Assembly (NCBI GenBank): GCA_965248075.1
Contig: CBDFIL010000003.1
Location: 1,984,001-2,048,000, forward strand
DNA from: VXNE01 sp965248075
GTDB lineage: Bacteria > Pseudomonadota > Gammaproteobacteria > Pseudomonadales > Azotimanducaceae
Length of the DNA stretch: 64,000 nucleotides
Reading direction: 5' to 3'
Shown here: in pieces, positions 40,236-48,115 of the stretch
How the letters are laid out: each line of letters begins with the position of its first letter
How positions within the stretch are numbered: position 1 is the stretch's first letter
Translations under genes and position numbers: made by a program
The notes under the pieces: model-generated
The model's database searches: none
The model's input: the letters and a program-made list of their open reading frames with translations, nothing else
Told to the model about the DNA's origin: nothing

Positions 40236-42290
40236 CTACTCGATCCCGTAACGCCGCCGGACGTCGGACCCGAGCGCCTCCTGCAGAGGATCCAGCCACC
40301 GTTCGTAGTGGCGCCACTGCTCGAGGCCGGTGCGGTAGATTGGCTGGCGCACCTGCTCCGAACTCGGCGTGCGGATGCTGCGTTCGGTGCGGTGGTACTC
40401 GACGCAGGCGGCCTCGAAAGGCAGGCCACAGAAATCCAGGATGCGGTGTACCTGGCCTTCGAGATCCTCGACGACATCCTCGTGCTGCACGCGCAGCACG
40501 AAGTCCGGCAATGCCTGGTCCCAGTGATCCATGAGCCGCACGTACTGCCGATAGTAGTTGCCGATCTCCGTCAGCCCGTACGAAAACTCCTGACCCTCGC
40601 CAAACAGCTGCTTGTAGCCGCTGAAGCAGCACGCCATGGGGTGGCGCCGCGCGTCGATCACCTTGGCGTTCGGCAGGATCAGCCGGATGAGTCCCACGTG
40701 AAAGAAGTTGTTCGGCATCTTGTCGACGAACAACGGCGCCGCGCCCCGGTAGGCGCGGGTGTCCGCGAGGAACTGCTCGCCGAAGCGGCGGAAGTAGTCC
40801 TCCTCGAGGTCCGCCAGGATGGCCGGGTAGCGCGGCGCTGCGCCCGGTGCGTCGCGGCCGCGCAGACGCTTGGCGAGGTTGAGGACGTTGTGCAGTTCCA
40901 TGGTGCCGTCGACGGCGCTGTGCGAGGAGAGGATCTGCTCGAGGAGCGTCGAGCCGGCCCGCGGCAGCCCCACCACGAAGATCGGGTCCGGTGCATCGCA
41001 GCCCAGGCCGTGACGGCGGGCGAAGAGTTCCCCGGTGCACACCTCGATCTGGCTGTCTATCCGCACCTGCAGGTGTTCGGGGCTGTGGTATGTCATCGGC
41101 TGCTTCAGCGCGTTCCCGCGCCGGTAGAACTCGAATGAGCGTTCGTACTCGCGCCGCCGTTCCCAGGCATCCCCCAGCGCGAAACAGACCTGGATTCGGT
41201 CGTTCTCGCCGGTGGCCGGATCGGCTACCAGCCCTTCCATCCGCGCCAGTTCCTCGTCGGTAAACTCGTGGGATTTCGTGTTCGCCAGGCTCCAGTACGC
41301 GTCCCCGTGATCGGGCTTGATCGCGTACGCCTTCCGGTAGAGCCCGATCGCCGTATCGATGTCGCCTTCCGCCTTGTGCACATGGGCCAGCGACACCGGA
41401 TAGAAGTGGTTGCCCGGGTGTCGCTGCATCAGGGCGTCAAAGTTCTCGATCGCATCCGCGTTCCTGCCGACGCCCGCGCAGGCCGCGGCGTACAGTGCGC
41501 GCACGTTGTCCTCGTCCGCCGGTCGGTGCAGCACGGACGCCCCCTGCCCGGCCGTGGCTACCGCCGCCAAACCGCCCGCCTCCACCTCGCGCAGCAGTCG
41601 CTCCGCATGTTCATGGGCCTTCGCGAACTTCTGCATGCGCATCAGGATGTTGACGTACTGCAGGCGGGCGTTGCGGTGCTCCGGATGGAACTCGACGCAG
41701 CTCTCAAGCAGAAACTCCGCCTCGTCGTACGCCTGGTTGCGTGTCGCGATCTCCGCCAGCAGGCGCATGCCCTCGACGTGCGTCCGGTTGGACTGCAGGA
41801 AGTGCTTGCACAGGCGCTCCGCGTCGGCCAGGCGATCCTCCGAGAGATAGCTGATGACGGCGAGGAGTTCCGCCGGCAGCGCCTCGAGAAAGCCGAGCTG
41901 CTGCGTGACCTCGGCCAGCCGTTCGTCGTTACCGGTGTCGTGGTAGAGCTTGGCGAGGCATTTCCAGCTGTTGACCAGGGACGGGTCGGCGGCGATCGCG
42001 CGCTCGAAGGCCGCACCCGCGCGGGTGAAGTTTCTGAGCGCGATGTAGTTGTAGCCCACCTCCTGGTGCGCCCGACCGAAATCCGGCCGCGCCTCCAGGA
42101 CGATGGCCAACGTGTCGAGGGCCAGCGGCCAGCGGTGCTGGTGCCGCCGGGCGACGGCCAGGGCATAGCGCGCTTCGAGGTTGTCCGGCTCCGCGCCGAC
42201 GACCTCGTCCATCAGGCGCGCGGCCGCATCGGGTTTCCCCTGGCTCAGCAGGTGCTGGGCCTCGCGGACGTTCGCCTCCGTTTCGGACAC
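40236..42290 (-). CDS. TPR-repeat sulfotransferase
   Basis: This 684-residue protein has an N-terminal stack of tetratricopeptide repeats (about residues 1-370) and a C-terminal PAPS-dependent sulfotransferase domain. The phosphosulfate loop is VGLPRAGSTLLEQILSSHS, and the 3'-phosphate region appears around DARRHPMACCFSGYKQLFG. The pattern resembles bacterial TPR-sulfotransferases that modify proteins or peptides. It converges on the beta-hydroxylase gene, so the cluster contains two sulfotransferases of different types. TonB-receptor coding lies immediately downstream on the same strand. Confidence 0.9.
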   Translation of the reverse strand: MSETEANVREAQHLLSQGKPDAAARLMDEVVGAEPDNLEARYALAVARRHQHRWPLALDTLAIVLEARPDFGRAHQEVGYNYIALRNFTRAGAAFERAIAADPSLVNSWKCLAKLYHDTGNDERLAEVTQQLGFLEALPAELLAVISYLSEDRLADAERLCKHFLQSNRTHVEGMRLLAEIATRNQAYDEAEFLLESCVEFHPEHRNARLQYVNILMRMQKFAKAHEHAERLLREVEAGGLAAVATAGQGASVLHRPADEDNVRALYAAACAGVGRNADAIENFDALMQRHPGNHFYPVSLAHVHKAEGDIDTAIGLYRKAYAIKPDHGDAYWSLANTKSHEFTDEELARMEGLVADPATGENDRIQVCFALGDAWERRREYERSFEFYRRGNALKQPMTYHSPEHLQVRIDSQIEVCTGELFARRHGLGCDAPDPIFVVGLPRAGSTLLEQILSSHSAVDGTMELHNVLNLAKRLRGRDAPGAAPRYPAILADLEEDYFRRFGEQFLADTRAYRGAAPLFVDKMPNNFFHVGLIRLILPNAKVIDARRHPMACCFSGYKQLFGEGQEFSYGLTEIGNYYRQYVRLMDHWDQALPDFVLRVQHEDVVEDLEGQVHRILDFCGLPFEAACVEYHRTERSIRTPSSEQVRQPIYRTGLEQWRHYERWLDPLQEALGSDVRRRYGIE

Positions 42291-42347
42291 GCCCTGGCCC
42301 CCCGCGGCACCGCCTCAGTCGGTCGAGCGTTTACACGCCCGCGTCGC

Positions 42348-42394
42348 GGTCATGCACGAACTCAAGCGGCGGGACGCCACAAGGGCGTCCCCTA
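42348..42394 (-). repeat. CTTGT-loop hairpin repeat at the TonB-receptor stop
   Basis: On the minus strand TAGGGG (the TAG is the receptor stop) is followed by stem GGACGCC, loop CTTGT and GGCGTCC, then a TTGAGTTCGTGCATGACC box. It separates the receptor gene from the TPR-sulfotransferase gene. Confidence 0.85.
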
Positions 42395-45295
42395 CTCGAG
42401 GTCATACGAGATGCGCAGGCCCATGCTCCGCGGCCGCTGCACCGTGACCACCGGCGTGTAATGGCCGGCGATCTGCATGACGGGCGCATCCTCGTTGCCG
42501 AGGTTGTCGACGAAGAGCTCCGCGCGCCAGCCGTCCTTCTCGATGCCCAACGCCACGTTGACCGTCGTCGAATCGGGATTGACGAAGCGCGAGTTGCGCG
42601 GCAGCCCGGACGGGATCGCGACCGTGCCGAAGGTACCGCTTTCGTACTGCAGGTCCAGTCCCGAGTATGCCCCCGACTGCCGGAACAGCGTGTCGTCCAT
42701 GAACTCCGCGCTGCCGACGATGCCGGCGACGCTCTCGCCCCGGTAGTTCAGGCTCGCTTGGATGTAGCCGTTGGCCTGCATACCGCTGAGCGGGAAGTCG
42801 TAGCGGGCGCGGATGTTGCCGGCGAACTCCGCCGCCATGGGCAACTCGCTGCCGACCGGCACCGCGATGCCCTGCAACTGCGAATTCAGCCGCGTCAGCT
42901 CCGTGTCGAGGATGCTGAAGGCACCGGCGATCGTCAGCCGGTCGGTTGGCGCCCACATGAAGTCGACGTCGAGTCCGCGGCTCTCCGCGTCGCCAATGTT
43001 CTCGATGAAGTACAGGAACGCCACGTTCGACGGGTCGAAGCGCGACACCTGCAGTTCGTCGATGTCGCTCTGGTACGCCGTCGCATTGATGCGCAGCGAA
43101 CCTTCCAGGAATTCACCCTTGAGGCCCACCTCGATGCTCGAGAGCTCGTCCGTGAGTGCCACCACCGGAACGACGTAGTTCTTGTATACGTTCTCGTATT
43201 CGTTCCCGTTCTCGTCGACCAGGTTGTCGGCCTGGTTGGTCGCCAGCTGTCCGGCGTTCCGGTTCAGCGTGGCCGGTCGATAGCCCTGCGAGTACGTCGC
43301 GAACAGCAGCACGTCGTTCGTGGGGCGCCAGCCGATGGACGCCTTGAAGATCGTGTCGGTCTCATTGATGGTGCCGTCGGACTGCAGGTCGCCGATGTCG
43401 AGGTTGCCGCTCTGGATGGCGGCCAGGGTCGCCGCGTTGCTGCCACCCCCGCGGAACATGTCGCGCGCGCCGTTCGGACTGCGGGCGTTCAGGATCACGT
43501 TGTCGTCGCCGCTCGACTTGTAGTCGCCCAGGGTTTCGAGGCGTGCGGTGACGTCGTTGCTGAAGGCGTGGCTGTTGCAGCGGCCGTCCTCCGTGCGCGT
43601 CGAGTTGCCGAACCCCTGCGGCTCGATGCCGTAGCGGCAGCCGAACGCGAAGTTCGCGGCCCCGCGCAACTGCGAGGTCAGGTCGTAGTAGCGGGCGCTC
43701 AGAGAGACCGTCACGGCGTCCGAGAGATCGAACGCGACCTCGCCGAACACCGCCTGCTCCTCCTCCGTACGCGTGAAGTCGTTGAAGAAGACCGTGTACG
43801 GACTACGCGGTCCCGAGGAGTTGATCCCCTTGGTGGGCACCGCGATGTTGCCGAGCAGGAAGCCGTCGCCCGAGTTGTCGTTGTAATAGCTGCTGACGTG
43901 CTCCCCGAAGGCCGGGTTGGCCGACGCGTACTGGAAGTCCCCGATGTGCGTGGTCTCCACGTCGTTCAGGTACACCCCGCCGAGGAAGCGGATGCGCTTC
44001 GAGGCGTCCGTCGAGATGCGGAACTCGTGGGTCGTGCGCGTGTTGCCCGTCTCCTCCGTGTACTGCTTGGTGGGGTCGTAGCAGTTGTTGACGTCCGTTG
44101 CGTCGTAGACGTTGCCGCTGCACAGGTAGTAGGTGATGTAGCCGCCGCCGTTGTTGTAGTGCGTGTAGTCGATGATGCTGTCGACCTCGCGGTCGAGATA
44201 GCCGCCGGCGTAGATCAAGTCGAGGTTCGCAATGCGCCCGGAGATGGTCCAGCTCGTCAGTCCGAACTCGTCGCGGTTGTATTCCGGGGCGTAGCTGCGG
44301 ACGGCGTGGTCCTGGTTCAGGCTGGTGTCGACCAGGAACGAGCCGTCTCCCTCGAGCGTCTGCGCCGTGTGCTGCAGGAGCACGTCCCAGTCGTCGGTGA
44401 CGGACCAGGCGAGACTGAACCGCCCGCCACGGTATGAAGCCTCGTTCCAGTCGTCCTGCACGATCCCGTCGTTGCGCGCGCTCACGATCGAATCGGCGCC
44501 GGTCAGCGCGGGGCCGAAGCCGGCGACGTTGTTGCGGTCCACCACTTCGCCGCTCGGGGTAAAGGTCCCCGGGATGTTGTCGATCCAGCCGCCCTGGTTG
44601 TCGCTGTACACGACGGCACGGACCGCGAGCGTGTCGGACAGGGGGATGTTCACCCAACCGTCGGCGCCGCCGCTGTCCGCGCCGTCGTCGGTGGTCGAAT
44701 ACCTGCCGTTGAAGCCGGCGGCGAACTTGCCGTGTTCCGGCTTGCGCGTGATGAGTCGCAGGTTGCCGGACTGCGAACTGGCGCCAAACAGGGTGCCCTG
44801 CGGGCCCGACAGAACCTCGATACGTTCGAGATCCACCGCGAACACGTCCAGATTGCGTCCGCCCATCGACACGGGCTGCTCGTCGACGTACAGCGCGACG
44901 CCCGGCTGGGAGCCCTGCGCCGCGGTAATCGTCACGCCCGACTGCTCCGTCGCGCTGCCGCGTATGTAGAGTTCCTTCTTGCCGGGGCCGTTGCCGGTGC
45001 CGACGACATTGGGCAGGTACTCCACGTACTCGTCGAAGGTCTCGATGCCGAGATCCCGGACCGTGTCACCCGTGACCGCCTGCACGGAGATCGTCACTTC
45101 CTGCGCGCTCTCCGCCCGCTTGGTGGCGGTGACGATGATCGTCTCGAGTTCCGCGGCGGAAACGGCTCCGCTCCCCGCCAGTACGGCCGAGATGGCGACG
45201 CCCAGGGGTTTCCTCTTCCATCCGGACCGCTGCTGCAAGACGGTTCCGGGCCCGGCGCGTGTCCCTCGTCGCGTCCCTCTCGTTCTGTCTTCCAT
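42392..45295 (-). CDS. TonB-dependent outer-membrane receptor
   Basis: This 967-residue protein starts with a signal region (KPLGVAISAVLAGSGAVSAA), a TonB-box-like ETIIVTATKR, a plug domain (about residues 50-190, with LYIRGSATEQSG and GPQGTLFGASSQSGNLRLIT) and a large beta-barrel. The type (iron complexes, glycans, steroids or other ligands) cannot be told. ATG 45295 follows GGAGAGGGGAGAT, which decides the start. The C-terminus is SYDLE rather than ending in an aromatic residue. It adjoins the hydroxylase/sulfotransferase cluster and may import its substrate. Confidence 0.94.
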   Translation of the reverse strand: MEDRTRGTRRGTRAGPGTVLQQRSGWKRKPLGVAISAVLAGSGAVSAAELETIIVTATKRAESAQEVTISVQAVTGDTVRDLGIETFDEYVEYLPNVVGTGNGPGKKELYIRGSATEQSGVTITAAQGSQPGVALYVDEQPVSMGGRNLDVFAVDLERIEVLSGPQGTLFGASSQSGNLRLITRKPEHGKFAAGFNGRYSTTDDGADSGGADGWVNIPLSDTLAVRAVVYSDNQGGWIDNIPGTFTPSGEVVDRNNVAGFGPALTGADSIVSARNDGIVQDDWNEASYRGGRFSLAWSVTDDWDVLLQHTAQTLEGDGSFLVDTSLNQDHAVRSYAPEYNRDEFGLTSWTISGRIANLDLIYAGGYLDREVDSIIDYTHYNNGGGYITYYLCSGNVYDATDVNNCYDPTKQYTEETGNTRTTHEFRISTDASKRIRFLGGVYLNDVETTHIGDFQYASANPAFGEHVSSYYNDNSGDGFLLGNIAVPTKGINSSGPRSPYTVFFNDFTRTEEEQAVFGEVAFDLSDAVTVSLSARYYDLTSQLRGAANFAFGCRYGIEPQGFGNSTRTEDGRCNSHAFSNDVTARLETLGDYKSSGDDNVILNARSPNGARDMFRGGGSNAATLAAIQSGNLDIGDLQSDGTINETDTIFKASIGWRPTNDVLLFATYSQGYRPATLNRNAGQLATNQADNLVDENGNEYENVYKNYVVPVVALTDELSSIEVGLKGEFLEGSLRINATAYQSDIDELQVSRFDPSNVAFLYFIENIGDAESRGLDVDFMWAPTDRLTIAGAFSILDTELTRLNSQLQGIAVPVGSELPMAAEFAGNIRARYDFPLSGMQANGYIQASLNYRGESVAGIVGSAEFMDDTLFRQSGAYSGLDLQYESGTFGTVAIPSGLPRNSRFVNPDSTTVNVALGIEKDGWRAELFVDNLGNEDAPVMQIAGHYTPVVTVQRPRSMGLRISYDLE

Positions 45296-45520
45296 GAAAT
45301 CTCCCCTCTCCATCGGCCATCGTGCACTGACGTCCCCGGTCCTCAAATAGCACTACCGCCTGCCAAAAGCAACGTGGCATCCGGGCGCGAAGAACGTCTG
45401 CGTACCACCTTCGCAGGCCTGCTTGAGGAGTACAACACCTTGACGAGTACAACCGTTGCCCGTACAAGCGGAAAGCGCGACACTCGCGGGCACGCGAATG
45501 AGGGCCCTCCAGCGACGCAC

Positions 45521-46504
45521 ATGTGTCCCGAAACACCGTCCCCAGCCAGGGCTGAGGGCCCAACGCACATCGCGTTCCTGATGACCCCGGATTACACGCT
45601 CGTCACGCTCACGAGCGCGATCGCCGTGCTGCGCATGGCCAACCGTCTGAGCGGCCGGGAGCTCTACCGCTGGACCTGCTGGACGCTCGACGGCGTCCCC
45701 GTGTCATCGAGCGACGGACTGCAGATCGTCCCCGAAGGCGATGTCGATTCGCTCGGCCCGTTGGATATCCTGTTCGTGTGCGCCGGCTACCACGTCGAGC
45801 GCCACTGCGATCCGGAGTTGCTGGAGACCCTGCGCGGTCTGGGCAAACGCGGGGTCCCCCTCGGTGCGCTCTGCACGGGCGCGTACTTCCTGGCCGCGGC
45901 GGGTCTGCTCGACGGCTACCGCTGTGCCATCCACTGGGAAAACCTGGCGAGCCTGCGCGAGCAGTTCCCCCGCGTGCAGGTGTCCTCCCGCCTGTTCGAG
46001 GTCGATCGCAACCGCTACACCTGTTCCGGCGGGATCAGTTCGATCGACCTCATGCTCCACCTGCTGCGCAATGCGCACGGCAAGAAGCTCGCCCAGGACA
46101 TCTCCGAGCAGTTCATCGTGGAGCGCATCCGCACCGAGCAGGATGTCCAGCGCACGCCCCTGCACTTCCAGATCGGCGCCTGCAACCGCCAGAACCTCGT
46201 GGACGCCGTTGCCCTGATGGAAGCCAACATCGAGGAACCGCTCACGCTGGGCGAAGTGGGCGAGTATGTCAACGTCTCGCCCCGCCAGTTGGAGCGGCTG
46301 TTCCACGAGCACCTGGAGACGACGCCGTCGCGCTACTACCACCATCTGCGACTCGACCGGGGCCGCCTGCTCCTGTTGCAGACGGGGCTGACGATCCGGG
46401 AGATTGCGCAGCGCTGCGGTTTCGCGAGCGCGGCGCGCTTCGGCAAGTCCTATTTCGACCTGTTCGGCAAGCGCCCGAGCGACGAGCGGCGCGCCTCTTC
46501 CTGA
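45521..46504 (+). CDS. GlxA-family transcriptional regulator (DJ-1/PfpI + AraC HTH)
   Basis: This 327-residue protein has an N-terminal DJ-1/PfpI-like ligand domain (IAFLMTPDYTLVTLTSAIAV, ALCTGAYFLAAAGLL) and a C-terminal AraC-type DNA-binding domain (EPLTLGEVGEYVNVSPRQLE and TIREIAQRCGFASAARFGKS). Regulators with this plan, such as GbdR and CdhR, sense glycine betaine or carnitine. It is divergent from the TonB receptor across 225 bp and lies 268 bp before the demethylase operon, which it probably activates. The start is uncertain because the frame extends upstream. Confidence 0.88.
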   Translation: MCPETPSPARAEGPTHIAFLMTPDYTLVTLTSAIAVLRMANRLSGRELYRWTCWTLDGVPVSSSDGLQIVPEGDVDSLGPLDILFVCAGYHVERHCDPELLETLRGLGKRGVPLGALCTGAYFLAAAGLLDGYRCAIHWENLASLREQFPRVQVSSRLFEVDRNRYTCSGGISSIDLMLHLLRNAHGKKLAQDISEQFIVERIRTEQDVQRTPLHFQIGACNRQNLVDAVALMEANIEEPLTLGEVGEYVNVSPRQLERLFHEHLETTPSRYYHHLRLDRGRLLLLQTGLTIREIAQRCGFASAARFGKSYFDLFGKRPSDERRASS

Positions 46505-46772
46505 AGCCTGAGGGCTCGGATGTGAGGGCACGACTCCGGGTCCGCTGAAACGCCTCTCGGCCCGGATTTTCGAGCCCCTCCTGCAGCACCTGCGACCCGC
46601 CAGGACACGGATGTGCGGCGCGCATGGGACGGCGTCGCTTTCCGACCAATCCGCGTCGCGTCTCGCGGGCCCCCCGGGGCCCATTTCGGGCACTCTGCCG
46701 CGCGTCACAGGAATACACCCAGTGCGCTGGGCGTCCAGGTACCGGTTACAGCTACCGGTTGATGGGAGCGCG

Positions 46773-48110
46773 ATGAACAAGAACGCCGACCGGGTTCGTT
46801 ACGACAACCTCCGCCATTGCACGAGCGTCGACCAATCCGACCGGCGCGTGCCGATCAACCTGCGCCAGTCCGGAGCGACGCCCGTCGGGCTCCTCATATC
46901 GACCCGCGTGCGCAAGTCGCCCTACTGGCACCTGTCGATGGAAGCCGGCTGCTGGCGGGCCACCGTCTACAACCGCGTCTATCACCCGCGCGGCTACGTG
47001 CGGCCGGAGGACGGCGGCGCGATGGTGGAGTACGACGCGCTGGTGAACCACGTGACCCTCTGGAACGTGGCCGTGGAACGACAGATTCAGGTGAAGGGAC
47101 CCGATGCGGAACGCTTCGTGAACCACGTCATCACGCGCAACGCCGCCCGCATCCCACCGATGCACGCCAAGTACGTGATCCTCTGCAACGAGGACGGCGG
47201 CGTGCTGAACGACCCCGTCCTGCTGCGCGTGGCCGAGGACGAGTTCTGGTTCTCGCTGGCCGACGGCGACATCGAGATGTGGCTGCGCGGGGTGAACCTG
47301 GGCCTGCGTTGCGATGTCTCCATCGCCGAGATCGACGTCGCGCCGGTGCAGATCCAGGGTCCGAAGTCCGACGCGCTGATGGCGGATCTGTTCGGAGAAC
47401 GCGTCCGCGAGATTCCCTTCTACGGCCTGATGGAAGGGCAGGTGAACGGTCGGGACGTCATCGTGTCGCAGACGGGTTTCACCGGTGAGAAGGGCTACGA
47501 GATCTACCTGAAGGACGCCACCCTGTACGCGGAGGACCTCTGGTACGGCGTACTCGAGGCGGGCGCGCGCCATCAGCTCATGGTCACCGCTCCCGCCCAT
47601 CACCGGCGCATCGCGGCGGGCATCCTGTCGTGGGGCCAGGACCTGGACCAGGAGACGCTGCCCTTCCAGTGCAACCTCGGCTACCAGGTACCGCGCAAGA
47701 AGCGCGCCGACTACGTGGGCAAGGCGGCGCTGGAAGCCGCCCGTTGCGCCATCGAAGCCGGCACGCCGCCGTTCCGCAACGTGCTGGTGGGCATCGTCTT
47801 CGGCGGCCGACCGGTGACGGACTACGCCAACGACTTCTGGCTCGTCACGCGGGGCGATGGCGGCGACTCCGTGGGCTACGTCACCTCGCCGTGGTTCTCG
47901 CCCGAACTCGAAACCAACATCGCCCTCGCCTACGTCCCCTGCGAGCTACGCTCCGTGGGCACGAAGCTGCGCCTGGCTCTCCCGGACGAATACGCCGAGC
48001 GCGCCGGCGAGGCCGTGTCCGCCGAGGTGGTGGACGTGCCGTTCCGTCCCTCCGTAAACCCGAACTCCCGCGAACTGGCCCGCAGCAGGGGCCGCGACAG
48101 CGTCGGCTGA
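46773..48110 (+). CDS. Tetrahydrofolate-dependent demethylase (GcvT/DmdA/LigM family)
   Basis: This 445-residue protein is a GcvT-fold enzyme with the folate-binding pattern of DmdA and LigM: MVEYDALVNHVTLWNVAVER, VQIQGPKSDALMADLF and VSQTGFTGEKGYEIYL. Such enzymes transfer a methyl group from a methylated substrate (dimethylsulfoniopropionate, methoxy-aromatics, methylated amines) to THF, forming 5-methyl-THF. The start ATG 46773 gives MNKNADRVRYDN. The upstream 268 bp show no other gene. The product 5-methyl-THF fits the reductase half of the fused enzyme encoded 5 bp downstream. Confidence 0.85.
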   Translation: MNKNADRVRYDNLRHCTSVDQSDRRVPINLRQSGATPVGLLISTRVRKSPYWHLSMEAGCWRATVYNRVYHPRGYVRPEDGGAMVEYDALVNHVTLWNVAVERQIQVKGPDAERFVNHVITRNAARIPPMHAKYVILCNEDGGVLNDPVLLRVAEDEFWFSLADGDIEMWLRGVNLGLRCDVSIAEIDVAPVQIQGPKSDALMADLFGERVREIPFYGLMEGQVNGRDVIVSQTGFTGEKGYEIYLKDATLYAEDLWYGVLEAGARHQLMVTAPAHHRRIAAGILSWGQDLDQETLPFQCNLGYQVPRKKRADYVGKAALEAARCAIEAGTPPFRNVLVGIVFGGRPVTDYANDFWLVTRGDGGDSVGYVTSPWFSPELETNIALAYVPCELRSVGTKLRLALPDEYAERAGEAVSAEVVDVPFRPSVNPNSRELARSRGRDSVG

Positions 48111-48115
48111 CCGCG

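Noticed and set aside
43803..44657. Genes antisense to or overlapping the TonB receptor
   Set aside because: Long alternative frames are expected in high-GC coding DNA; none has a ribosome site or recognisable domain.
46505..46772. A gene or regulatory RNA in the gap before the demethylase
   Set aside because: No frame with a ribosome site and no strong palindrome were found; probably only the operon promoter and regulator binding sites, which I cannot define.
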